A DNA stretch of 64,000 nucleotides. Origin: Herbaspirillum sp. SJZ107 (GTDB taxonomy: Bacteria > Pseudomonadota > Gammaproteobacteria > Burkholderiales > Burkholderiaceae_D). The position numbers were made by a program, and so were the translations under genes. The notes under the pieces are model-generated. The model saw nothing but the letters and a program-made list of their open reading frames with translations, searched no databases and was not told where the DNA came from. The DNA is taken from contig NZ_VFNH01000001.1 of NCBI RefSeq assembly GCF_006715485.1, forward strand, positions 310,001-374,000, read 5' to 3'. Below are positions 17,666 to 27,216 of the stretch, piece by piece; positions within the stretch are counted from its first letter, which is position 1, and every line of letters begins with the position of its first letter.

Positions 17666-17694
17666 AAGATAGTGAACGCTGAGGGGAATGTCAA
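17666..17694 (-). promoter_or_regulatory. Sigma-70-type promoter for the di-heme lipoprotein
   Basis: On the minus strand, TTGACA (17694-17689) and TATCTT (17671-17666) are separated by exactly 17 bp, about 100 bp upstream of the ATG at 17569. Confidence 0.65.
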
Positions 17695-17725
17695 CCGTGC
17701 AAGTGAAATACACGTAAAAGACTTG

Positions 17726-17747
17726 CCAATACTGCATCGAGTATTGG
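17726..17747. promoter_or_regulatory. Inverted repeat upstream of the di-heme promoter
   Basis: CCAATACT and AGTATTGG form a perfect 8-bp inverted repeat around 6 bp, about 32 bp upstream of the -35 hexamer, a possible activator site. Confidence 0.35.
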
Positions 17748-17783
17748 AGAGATGGCCATGCTTGTGGTTGCTTGAACAAGGCA

Positions 17784-17808
17784 CTGCCGGGCAGCAGGTG
17801 CCCGGCAG
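17784..17808 (-). terminator. Hairpin downstream of the DUF3597 gene
   Basis: CTGCCGGGCA and TGCCCGGCAG pair perfectly over 10 bp around a 5-nt loop, 37 bp after the leftward stop codon. A T-run is poor, so this may be a processing or stability hairpin as much as a terminator. Confidence 0.5.
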
Positions 17809-17845
17809 CTTGCCGAACGGGGGGCCGGTCGCGCCGGCCGCTGCG

Positions 17846-18268
17846 TCAGTCTTTGAGGTCGGCCGGCACCTTGCCGCCATTTGCCGCCAGCTTGTTCATC
17901 ACCTGGCGATGCAGCCAGATGTTCATGCTGGCCGAGTCACTGGTATCGCCCGAGTAATTCAGTTCGGCTGCCAGTTCCTTGCGCGCCTGCAGGCTGGAAT
18001 CCAGGCCCAGCAGTTTCAGCAGGTCGACGATCGAGCTGCGCCAGTTCAGTTGCTGGCCCGATTGTGCCTGCATGTTGGTCAGGATTTGTTCCACGTCCAC
18101 TTGCTGGACGGCGGCTGGCGCGCTGGCGGCCGGGGCCGACTGCGGTGCAGCCTGCGGTGCGGCCGGTGCGGCGGCTGGCGCAGTACCTGCCGGGGCCTGG
18201 GTGGCGCCCGCGTTGGCCGGGTGACGCGAAGGGAAGATCTTGTGGAAGATATCGCCGAGAATGCCCAT
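17846..18268 (-). CDS. DUF3597 protein, probable separate product from internal start
   Basis: This 140-residue unit starts at ATG 18268 inside the longer frame. It has the full length and layout of free-standing DUF3597 proteins: a short N-terminal helix, an Ala/Pro-rich linker (about residues 18-60) and a conserved C-terminal domain ending KLAANGGKVPADL. The ATG is preceded by AAGGAGGT with a 6-nt spacer, a far stronger site than that of the upstream start. Function is unknown. The alternative, that only the fused protein is made, cannot be excluded from sequence. Confidence 0.6.
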   Translation of the reverse strand: MGILGDIFHKIFPSRHPANAGATQAPAGTAPAAAPAAPQAAPQSAPAASAPAAVQQVDVEQILTNMQAQSGQQLNWRSSIVDLLKLLGLDSSLQARKELAAELNYSGDTSDSASMNIWLHRQVMNKLAANGGKVPADLKD

Positions 18269-18844
18269 GTTGTTACCTCCTTGATTGGTGTTGGCGTTAG
18301 CGTTGGTGTTGGCCGGCGAGGCGGCGTCGGATCGGTTCTGGATGCCTTTTGCCATCGCGCCGAGTGCTACGGCGAGCGCAGCGCCGCCGATGGTCTTGAC
18401 CAGGGTCGGGTGCTGGGCATAGAAGTCGCCCATGCGCTCGACGATGCCCGGATTCTGTTGTTCGGCCTTGGCGGCCAGCTCCTGCACTTGCTCCGGCGAC
18501 AGTTGTGCCGCCTGCTCGGGCGATACTTTGGCCTGGTCGCCGCCCGCCAGGTTGCCGAACAGGCCGCCGGCGACCGAGGACAGCACGCCTGGGCTGATGT
18601 TCGACAGCAGCTGGTTCAGCATGCCGGCGCGCTGCTCGGGATTGCCGTTGCTGAACATCTGGCCGACCATCTGGCTGAACGGCGGCGTCTGGTCCGAGCG
18701 CAGTGCTTGGGTGACGCCCTGCGCTAGCGCGGCGAATGGCGAGTTCTGCGCCACGTGGTCGAAATCGTTCTCGGCCTGCGCCGGGTTGGCGTTGGCGCCA
18801 CCGCCCAGGTATTGATTCAGCAGGTTGCCCAAATTAAATGACAT
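17846..18844 (-). CDS. In-frame fusion of a DUF937-like protein and a DUF3597 protein
   Basis: The frame from ATG 18844 (GGAG six nt upstream) runs 332 residues without a stop. The first ~190 residues resemble DUF937/YidB-like proteins: FDHVAQNSP, then QTPPFSQMVGQMF, EQRAGMLNQLL, and a hydrophobic segment GGAALAVALGAMAKGI. An Asn/Thr-rich stretch follows, and then a complete DUF3597 protein (GILGDIFHKIFP ... NWRSSIVDLLKLLGLDS ... NIWLHRQVMNKLAANGGKVP). Both families are uncharacterised. The DUF3597 half begins with its own Met behind a perfect Shine-Dalgarno, so two products are likely. Divergent from the DUF1294 gene. Confidence 0.8.
   Translation of the reverse strand: MSFNLGNLLNQYLGGGANANPAQAENDFDHVAQNSPFAALAQGVTQALRSDQTPPFSQMVGQMFSNGNPEQRAGMLNQLLSNISPGVLSSVAGGLFGNLAGGDQAKVSPEQAAQLSPEQVQELAAKAEQQNPGIVERMGDFYAQHPTLVKTIGGAALAVALGAMAKGIQNRSDAASPANTNANANTNQGGNNMGILGDIFHKIFPSRHPANAGATQAPAGTAPAAAPAAPQAAPQSAPAASAPAAVQQVDVEQILTNMQAQSGQQLNWRSSIVDLLKLLGLDSSLQARKELAAELNYSGDTSDSASMNIWLHRQVMNKLAANGGKVPADLKD
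18275..18282 (-). promoter_or_regulatory. Perfect Shine-Dalgarno inside a coding frame
   Basis: On the minus strand AAGGAGGT lies 6 nt before ATG 18268. In the long frame it is read as part of Gln-Gly-Gly, so coding sequence and ribosome site coincide. Confidence 0.75.
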
Positions 18845-18991
18845 TGGATTCTCCATTCGTGTAACAGTCGGTGTCGAGAATAAGCTGCCGGGCTGTATCG
18901 CTCCGTACGCAGACTAACGCTGCTCGTCGATTCGTCTTGCCGGCCAGACAGCTCATGGACAGCCGGGCGCTGCCCACGTAAGCTGGCGCCC

Positions 18992-19342
18992 ATGACGCCC
19001 TATGCACCGCTGCTGCTGTTCCTGATCCTGTATGCCTGGACCACCTGGGCCTGGGGCGTGCCGGCCGTGGTCGGGCTGCTCTACCTGGCCGCCAGCGCGA
19101 TCTGCTTCGCCGCCTATGCGCTCGACAAGTCGGCCGCGCGCCGCAAGGAGCGGCGCACGCCGGAACGCACGCTGTTGCTGCTGGGGCTGGCCGGCGGCTG
19201 GCCGGGCGGCCTGCTGGCCCAGCAATGGCTGCGCCACAAGACCGTCAAGCAGCCGTTCCGCCGCCTGTTCTGGATCACGGTGGCGGTGAATGCCGGCGCC
19301 TTCGTCTGGATGGCGCGCAGGCTGCTGGCGCCCATCGACTGA
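18992..19342 (+). CDS. DUF1294 membrane protein
   Basis: A 116-residue protein with three or four hydrophobic segments. It carries the DUF1294 signature: AYALDKSAARR, then RRTPERTLLLLGLAGGWPGG, and RHKTVKQPFRRLFW. In other proteins this domain is often joined to a cold-shock domain; here it stands alone. Function is unknown, inner membrane. ugpQ follows after 24 bp on the same strand, so co-transcription is likely. Confidence 0.85.
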   Translation: MTPYAPLLLFLILYAWTTWAWGVPAVVGLLYLAASAICFAAYALDKSAARRKERRTPERTLLLLGLAGGWPGGLLAQQWLRHKTVKQPFRRLFWITVAVNAGAFVWMARRLLAPID

Positions 19343-19366
19343 ACGGACACGACTGGAGGCATGCGC

Positions 19367-20122
19367 ATGTGGCCATACCCCAAGGTTCTCGCCCACCGCG
19401 GCGGCGGCACCCTGGCGCCCGAAAACACGCTGGCCGGCCTGCGCCGCGGCATGGCAGCGGGTTACCGCGCGATCGAATTCGACGTGATGCTGGCGCGCGA
19501 TGCCGTGCCGGTAGTGCTGCACGATCCTTTCCTCGGCCGCACCGTGCCCGGTTCCGGCCACGTCTACGACTACGACGCGCAGGAACTGGCCGCGATGGAT
19601 GCCGGCGGCTGGTTCGCGCGCGCCTACGAGGGCGAGCCGGTGCCGCTGTTCGTCGAGTTCGCCCAGTTCTGCAAGGCGCACGGCGTGTGGATGAACATCG
19701 AGATCAAGCCGGCGCCGGGCTACGAAATCGAGACCGGCGGCACGGTCGCGCGCATCGCCGCCGCGCTGTTCGCCGACGAGATCGCGGCCGGCGAATCGGC
19801 GCGGGTGCCGCTGCTGTCGTCCTTCAGCCAGCTGGCGCTGGAAGCCGCGCGCGAAGTGGCGCCGCAGCTGCCGCGTGCCTGCCTGATGAGCGAACTGGCG
19901 CCCGACTGGGAGCGCCGTGCGCGCGAGGTGGCGGCGGCGGCGATCCACACCAACCACCGCCACCTGACGCCGCGGGGGGCTGCTGACGTGAAAACGGCCG
20001 GCTTCGGCCTGTTCTGCTATACGGTCAACGAGCCGGCACGGGCGCGCGAGTTGCTGGGCTGGGGCGTGGAGGCGTTCTGCACCGACCGCATCGACCTGAT
20101 CGGCCCGGATTTCGCCAGTTGA
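19367..20122 (+). CDS. ugpQ: Glycerophosphodiester phosphodiesterase
   Basis: A 251-residue cytoplasmic enzyme that splits glycerophosphodiesters into glycerol-3-phosphate and an alcohol. It has the GDPD motifs: AHRGGGTLAPENT with the catalytic His and Glu, AIEFDVMLARD with metal Glu and Asp, VVLHDP with the second His, and NIEIKP with a further metal Glu. The start is set at 19367: GGAGG at 19355-19359 leaves 7 nt to this ATG but only 1 nt to the ATG at 19361. It lies 24 bp after the DUF1294 gene. No ugp transporter genes are present here. Confidence 0.92.
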   Translation: MWPYPKVLAHRGGGTLAPENTLAGLRRGMAAGYRAIEFDVMLARDAVPVVLHDPFLGRTVPGSGHVYDYDAQELAAMDAGGWFARAYEGEPVPLFVEFAQFCKAHGVWMNIEIKPAPGYEIETGGTVARIAAALFADEIAAGESARVPLLSSFSQLALEAAREVAPQLPRACLMSELAPDWERRAREVAAAAIHTNHRHLTPRGAADVKTAGFGLFCYTVNEPARARELLGWGVEAFCTDRIDLIGPDFAS

Positions 20123-20152
20123 TCTTCCTGCAACAGCAGTTGGCGCGGACTG

Positions 20153-20181
20153 CTATTGAGTGTCAATAGCTACGCTATAAT
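20153..20181 (+). promoter_or_regulatory. Putative alaS promoter with overlapping inverted repeat
   Basis: A consensus -10, TATAAT, lies at 20176-20181, 45 bp before the alaS ATG. Just upstream CTATTGA and TCAATAG form a perfect 7-bp inverted repeat around GTG (20153-20169). The -35 is unclear. E. coli AlaRS is known to bind a palindrome at its own promoter; a similar role here is inference. Confidence 0.5.
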
Positions 20182-20225
20182 CGTTTTCCTTTATATAGCA
20201 TGCTGCCTTCATCCGCCCCTACGAC

Positions 20226-22841
<2,616 letters not shown>

Positions 22842-22868
22842 GCCGCAGCACGCCCGATGGGTAGTGGG

Positions 22869-22899
22869 GTAGCGTGGACGGCAGAGCCGCCCACGCTAC
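22869..22899. repeat. REP-like palindromic element after alaS
   Basis: GTAGCGTGG and CCACGCTAC are perfect 9-bp arms enclosing a second CGGC-AGA-GCCG hairpin. Further out, GGTAG and CTACC extend the symmetry imperfectly. The form is typical of dispersed intergenic REP-type elements, which can stabilise or end transcripts. Confidence 0.55.
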
Positions 22900-22968
22900 G
22901 CCTACCACAAGCTTTCTATCCAATTCTATCCAGCCGTCAATTCTTCCCCGCTGTCAAGGTCTTGTTGT

Positions 22969-22978
22969 TGTTGCAACA
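22969..22978. promoter_or_regulatory. TGTTGCAACA palindrome upstream of the TusA-like gene
   Basis: A perfect 10-bp palindrome about 100 bp before the TusA-like start. It is identical to the core of the palindrome at 12066-12081, so the two genes might share a regulator. Confidence 0.3.
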
Positions 22979-23078
22979 CAACACGGGTATCGTAATTTGA
23001 TGCGCCGCGTCATAATCCTGCAATTGGAGTAGTATGCACAGTGCAGGGCATATGCCCGTCAACACGCAGGCAATATCG

Positions 23079-23336
23079 ATGACTGAAACCATAATCGACC
23101 CCGGTACCATCGAGTATCGGAAGGATCTGGACGCGCGCGGCCTGAGCTGCCCGCTGCCGATCCTCAAGGCCAAGAAGGCGCTCGCCGAACTGGCAAGCGG
23201 TGAAGTGCTGCGGATCGTGGCTACCGACACCGGCTCGGTACGCGACTTCCAGGCATTCGCCAAACAGACCGGCAACGCGCTCCTGGCGCATACCAATCTC
23301 AACGGCGAATTCACGTTCTGGTTGCGTCGCAAGTAA
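23079..23336 (+). CDS. TusA-family sulfurtransferase
   Basis: An 85-residue protein with the family signature LDARGLSCPLPILKAKKAL; the Cys in CPLP carries persulfide sulfur in TusA proteins. TusA homologues deliver sulfur for tRNA thiolation, molybdenum cofactor or sulfur oxidation. No dsr or other tus genes are adjacent, so a housekeeping delivery role is most likely. The start at 23079 gives the usual family length; the upstream in-frame ATG at 23034 would add a non-conserved tail. Confidence 0.9.
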   Translation: MTETIIDPGTIEYRKDLDARGLSCPLPILKAKKALAELASGEVLRIVATDTGSVRDFQAFAKQTGNALLAHTNLNGEFTFWLRRK

Positions 23337-23456
23337 CCGAACGTCAACGCTCCTTCGACGTCCCGCAAGGCGGGGCAAGCGCCCCGTCAAGCTTCTGATC
23401 TTTCCCTGAAAAAATGACCCCAGTGTAAATTAGGGGAATTCCTCTAAGTCAAAATC

Positions 23457-23468
23457 GCACGATCGTGC
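23457..23468. promoter_or_regulatory. 12-bp palindrome upstream of etfB
   Basis: GCACGATCGTGC is perfectly symmetric and lies about 30 bp upstream of a consensus -10 for the etf genes. A TetR- or GntR-type fatty-acid or amino-acid regulator could bind here; no regulator gene is adjacent. Confidence 0.4.
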
Positions 23469-23498
23469 TTTAATTCTGCTCTGAACGGAATTTGCTTT

Positions 23499-23504
23499 TA
23501 TAAT
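23499..23504 (+). promoter_or_regulatory. Consensus -10 hexamer of the etfB promoter
   Basis: TATAAT 46 bp upstream of the etfB ATG, in a locally AT-rich stretch. I cannot assign a convincing -35. Confidence 0.45.
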
Positions 23505-23550
23505 TCGGATCATTTTAGTCAGTCACTTATTCATTTTCCAAAGGCCCACT

Positions 23551-24300
23551 ATGAAAGTCCTGGTACCCGTCAAACGCGTGGTCGACTATAACGTCAAGGT
23601 CCGCGTCAAGTCCGACGGCAGCGGTGTCGATATCGCCAACGTCAAAATGTCGATGAACCCGTTCGACGAGATCGCGCTGGAAGAAGCGACCCGCCTCAAG
23701 GAAGGCGGCAAAGTGACCGAAATCGTGGCAGTGACCTGCGGCGTGACCCAGGCCCAGGAAACCCTGCGCACCGGCATGGCGATCGGCGCCGACCGCGGCA
23801 TCCTGGTCGAGACCGGCGCCGAGATCGAGCCCCTGGGCGTGGCCAAGGTCCTGAAGGCACTGGCCGACAAGGAACAGCCGCAGCTGATCATCCTCGGCAA
23901 GCAGGCGATCGACGACGATTCGAACCAGACCGGCCAGATGCTGGCCGCGCTGCTGGGCTGGCCGCAGGCGACCTTCGCCTCGAAAGTGGTGCTGGAAGAC
24001 GGCAAGGTCACCGTGACCCGCGAAGTCGACGGCGGCCTGGAAACCGTGGCCCTGACCCTGCCGGCCATCGTCACCACCGACCTGCGCCTGAACGAGCCGC
24101 GCTATGTGACGCTGCCGAACATCATGAAGGCCAAGAAAAAGCCGCTCGAGACCATCAAGCCGGAAGATCTGGGCGTCGACGTGACCCCGCGCCTGAAGAC
24201 CCTGAAAGTGGCCGAGCCGGCCAAGCGCTCGGCAGGCATCAAGGTGCCGGACGTGGCGACCCTGGTGGCCAAGCTGCGCACCGAAGCCAAAGTCATCTAA
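23551..24300 (+). CDS. etfB: Electron transfer flavoprotein, beta subunit
   Basis: A 249-residue protein opening [20 protein letters not shown], typical of the beta subunit. It contains the AMP-binding and ETF signature region ([22 protein letters not shown] with AKKKPLE). With EtfA it forms a soluble FAD dimer that takes electrons from acyl-CoA dehydrogenases and passes them to ETF-ubiquinone oxidoreductase. etfA follows after 22 bp and an acyl-CoA dehydrogenase 115 bp further on, giving a clear functional cluster. Confidence 0.97.
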   Translation: MKVLVPVKRVVDYNVKVRVKSDGSGVDIANVKMSMNPFDEIALEEATRLKEGGKVTEIVAVTCGVTQAQETLRTGMAIGADRGILVETGAEIEPLGVAKVLKALADKEQPQLIILGKQAIDDDSNQTGQMLAALLGWPQATFASKVVLEDGKVTVTREVDGGLETVALTLPAIVTTDLRLNEPRYVTLPNIMKAKKKPLETIKPEDLGVDVTPRLKTLKVAEPAKRSAGIKVPDVATLVAKLRTEAKVI

Positions 24301-24322
24301 ATAAAGAATACAAGGGAATATC

Positions 24323-25255
24323 ATGGTCGCACTCGTAATTGCAGAACACGACAACGCCGCGCTGAAGGCGGTCACCCTGAACACCGTGACTGCGGCTGCC
24401 CAATGCGGCGGCGAGGTCCACATCCTGGTCGCCGGCTCCGGCTGCGGCGCTGTCGCCGAACAGGCCGCCAAGGTGGCCGGCGTGTCGAAAGTGCTGGTCG
24501 CCGACGCGCCGCACTTCGCCGATGGCCTGGCCGAGAACGTCGCCGAGCAGATCCTGGCGGTCGCCGGCGCGTATTCGCACATCCTGGCGCCGGCATCGGC
24601 CTTCGGCAAGAACGTGCTGCCGCGCGTTGCCGCCAAGCTGGACGTGGCCCAGATCTCGGAAATCACCAAGGTCGATGCGCCCGACACCTTCGAGCGCCCG
24701 ATCTACGCCGGTAACGCGATCGCCACCGTGCAGTCGCTAGATGCCGTCAAGGTCATCACCGTGCGCGGCACCGGCTTCGACGCCGCAGCAACCGAGGGCG
24801 GCTCGGCTGCCGTCGAAACCGTGTCGTCGGTGGTCGATTCCGGCAAGTCGACCTTCGTCGGCCGCGAACTGGCCAAGTCGGACCGTCCGGAACTGACCGG
24901 CGCCAAGATCGTCGTCTCCGGCGGCCGCGGCATGGGCTCGGGCGACAACTTCAAGATCCTGGAACCGCTGGCCGACAAGCTGGGCGCCGCCATGGGTGCT
25001 TCGCGTGCCGCAGTCGACGCCGGCTACGTGCCGAACGACTGGCAGGTCGGCCAGACCGGCAAGATCGTCGCCCCGACCCTGTACATCGCCGTCGGCATCT
25101 CGGGCGCGATCCAGCACCTGGCCGGCATGAAGGATTCGAAGACCATCGTCGCCATCAACAAGGATCCGGAAGCGCCGATCTTCTCGGTGGCCGATTACGG
25201 CATCGTCGGTGACCTGTTCGAGGTGGTGCCGGCGCTCGTGAACGAGCTGGGCTGA
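24323..25255 (+). CDS. etfA: Electron transfer flavoprotein, alpha subunit
   Basis: A 310-residue partner of EtfB. The C-terminal FAD domain has the signature [14 protein letters not shown], then [36 protein letters not shown] and [10 protein letters not shown], all typical of EtfA. It acts in the cytoplasm as the electron acceptor for beta-oxidation and amino-acid dehydrogenases. The 22-bp gap to etfB indicates one transcript. A large palindromic element separates it from the dehydrogenase gene. Confidence 0.97.
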   Translation: MVALVIAEHDNAALKAVTLNTVTAAAQCGGEVHILVAGSGCGAVAEQAAKVAGVSKVLVADAPHFADGLAENVAEQILAVAGAYSHILAPASAFGKNVLPRVAAKLDVAQISEITKVDAPDTFERPIYAGNAIATVQSLDAVKVITVRGTGFDAAATEGGSAAVETVSSVVDSGKSTFVGRELAKSDRPELTGAKIVVSGGRGMGSGDNFKILEPLADKLGAAMGASRAAVDAGYVPNDWQVGQTGKIVAPTLYIAVGISGAIQHLAGMKDSKTIVAINKDPEAPIFSVADYGIVGDLFEVVPALVNELG

Positions 25256-25297
25256 TCATTTGCCGAAGGTGGATGGCATGCATGTCCACCAAGCTAT

Positions 25298-25331
25298 CAA
25301 CGTCGTTCCTGCCTGCGCGGGAACGACGTTG
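25298..25331. repeat. Intergenic palindromic element between etfA and the dehydrogenase
   Basis: CAACGTCGTTCC and GGAACGACGTTG are perfect 12-bp arms around a 10-nt loop. The form matches short palindromes scattered between genes in many Betaproteobacteria. A smaller GTGGA/TCCAC hairpin precedes it. It could end or stabilise the etfBA message and so set its ratio to the dehydrogenase. Confidence 0.6.
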
Positions 25332-25370
25332 TCATATGTAACGTCTAAATAGAACATTCAGGAGACCAAG

Positions 25371-27161
25371 GTGAGCTATAACGCCCCGCTGAAAGACATG
25401 CTGTTCGTCGTCAACGAACTGGCCAACCTGGCCGAGATCAACCAGCTGCCCGGCTGCGAGGACGCGACCCCGGATACCGTCGAAGCGGTGCTGGAAGAGA
25501 GCGCGAAATTCTGCGGCGGCGTGGTTGCCCCGCTGAACCACTCCGGCGACAAGGAACCGAGCTTCTGGCACGACGGCCAGGTCACCACCTCGAAGGGCTT
25601 CAAGGAAGCCTTCCGCGCCTTTGCCGACGCCGGCTGGCAGGGCGTGCAGCACCCGGCCGAGTTCGGCGGCCAGGGCTTGCCGAAGCTGGTCGCGACCCCG
25701 TGCATGGAGATGCTGCACGGTGCCAACCTGGCGTTCGCGCTGGTCGCCCTGCTGACCGACGGCGCCATCGAAGCGCTGCTGACCGCCGGCACCGACGAGC
25801 AGAAAGCCCGCTACATCGAGCCGCTGATCAGCGGCCGGTGGACCGGCACCATGAACCTGACCGAGCCGCAGGCCGGTTCGGACCTGGCCGCGGTGCGCAC
25901 CCGCGCCGTGCCGCAGGGCGACGGCACCTACAAGATCTACGGCACCAAGATCTACATCACCTACGGCGAGCACGACATGGCCGAGAACATCATCCACCTG
26001 GTGCTGGCGCGCACCCCGGACGCGCCCCCGGGCGTAAAGGGGATCTCGCTGTTCATCGTGCCGAAGTTCCTGGTGAATGACGACGGCTCCCTGGGCGAGC
26101 GCAACGATGCGCACTGCGTGTCGATCGAGCACAAGCTCGGCATCAAGGCCAGCCCGACCGCGGTGCTGCAGTTCGGCGACGGGGGCGGCGCCATCGGCAC
26201 CCTGGTCGGTGAGGAAAACCGCGGACTGGAATACATGTTCATCATGATGAACGCGGCCCGTTTCGGCGTCGGCATGCAGGGCGTCGGCCTGGCCGAGCGC
26301 GCCTACCAGCAGGCTGCCGCCTTCGCCAAGGAGCGCGTGCAGTCGCGCGCCGTCGAGGGTTCGAGCGGCCCGGTCGCCATCATCAACCACCCGGACGTGC
26401 GCCGCATGCTGATGTCGATGCGCGCCCAGACCGAGGCGGCACGCGCGCTGGCCTACGTCGGCGCCGGCCTGTCGGACCTGGCGCACAGCCATCCGGACGA
26501 AGCGACGCGCAAGGCCAACCTGGCGGTCTACGAATACCTGGTGCCGGTCATCAAGGGCTGGTCGACCGAGATGAGCGAAAACGTCGCGCGCGACGGCGTG
26601 CAGGTGCATGGCGGCATGGGCTTCATCGAAGAGACCGGCGCGGCCCAGCACTACCGCGATGCCAAGATCCTGACCATCTACGAAGGCACGACCGCGATCC
26701 AGGCCAACGACCTGGTCGGCCGCAAGACCGTGCGCGACGGCGGCGCGGTGGCGAAGGCTGTCATCGCCCAGGTACGCGCCACCGAAGCGCAGCTGGGCGA
26801 ACAGCAGGGTGCCGATTTCGCTGCCATCCGTGGCCAGCTGGCGGCCGGCAGCGCGGCTTTGGCGTCCGTGGTCGACTTCGTGGTCGCGAATACCAAGTCC
26901 GATCCGCGCGCCGTGTTCGCCGGCAGCGTGACTTACCTGAAGCTGGCCGGCATCGTGCTGGGCGGCTGGCAGATGGCGCGCGCGGCGCTGGCCGCGCAGC
27001 AGAAGCTCGACGGCGGCGACGGCGACGCGGCGTTCTACCGCGCCAAGATCGCCACCGCGCGCTTCTTTGCCGATCACATCCTGTCGCAGGCGGATGGCTT
27101 GCGCCATGCGATCGTCGAGGGCAGCGCCGGCGTGCTGGCGCTGGAAGTCGACCAGTTCTGA
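25371..27161 (+). CDS. Acyl-CoA dehydrogenase (large form with C-terminal extension)
   Basis: A 596-residue flavoenzyme using a GTG start at 25371, with AGGAG at 25360-25364. It has an N-terminal extension (MSYNAPLKDMLFVVNEL), then the acyl-CoA dehydrogenase core with TGTMNLTEPQAGSDL, a C-terminal FAD domain with QVHGGMGFIEE and IYEGTTAIQANDL, whose Glu in YEGTT is the expected catalytic base, and an extra C-terminal helical domain. This long form is common in Proteobacteria beside etf genes and is usually assigned to fatty acyl-CoA oxidation. It would feed electrons to EtfAB encoded upstream. Confidence 0.93.
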   Translation: MSYNAPLKDMLFVVNELANLAEINQLPGCEDATPDTVEAVLEESAKFCGGVVAPLNHSGDKEPSFWHDGQVTTSKGFKEAFRAFADAGWQGVQHPAEFGGQGLPKLVATPCMEMLHGANLAFALVALLTDGAIEALLTAGTDEQKARYIEPLISGRWTGTMNLTEPQAGSDLAAVRTRAVPQGDGTYKIYGTKIYITYGEHDMAENIIHLVLARTPDAPPGVKGISLFIVPKFLVNDDGSLGERNDAHCVSIEHKLGIKASPTAVLQFGDGGGAIGTLVGEENRGLEYMFIMMNAARFGVGMQGVGLAERAYQQAAAFAKERVQSRAVEGSSGPVAIINHPDVRRMLMSMRAQTEAARALAYVGAGLSDLAHSHPDEATRKANLAVYEYLVPVIKGWSTEMSENVARDGVQVHGGMGFIEETGAAQHYRDAKILTIYEGTTAIQANDLVGRKTVRDGGAVAKAVIAQVRATEAQLGEQQGADFAAIRGQLAAGSAALASVVDFVVANTKSDPRAVFAGSVTYLKLAGIVLGGWQMARAALAAQQKLDGGDGDAAFYRAKIATARFFADHILSQADGLRHAIVEGSAGVLALEVDQF

Positions 27162-27186
27162 ACCGGGCGGCTTTGCAGGCGTCGAG

Positions 27187-27213
27187 AAGCGGCCCCATGT
27201 GGGCCGCTTTTTA
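27187..27213 (+). terminator. Intrinsic terminator of the etf/acyl-CoA dehydrogenase cluster
   Basis: AAGCGGCCC and GGGCCGCTT form a perfect 9-bp stem around CATGT followed by a T-rich tract, 25 bp after the dehydrogenase stop and just before the convergent hydrolase gene ends. Confidence 0.88.
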
Positions 27214-27216
27214 TTT

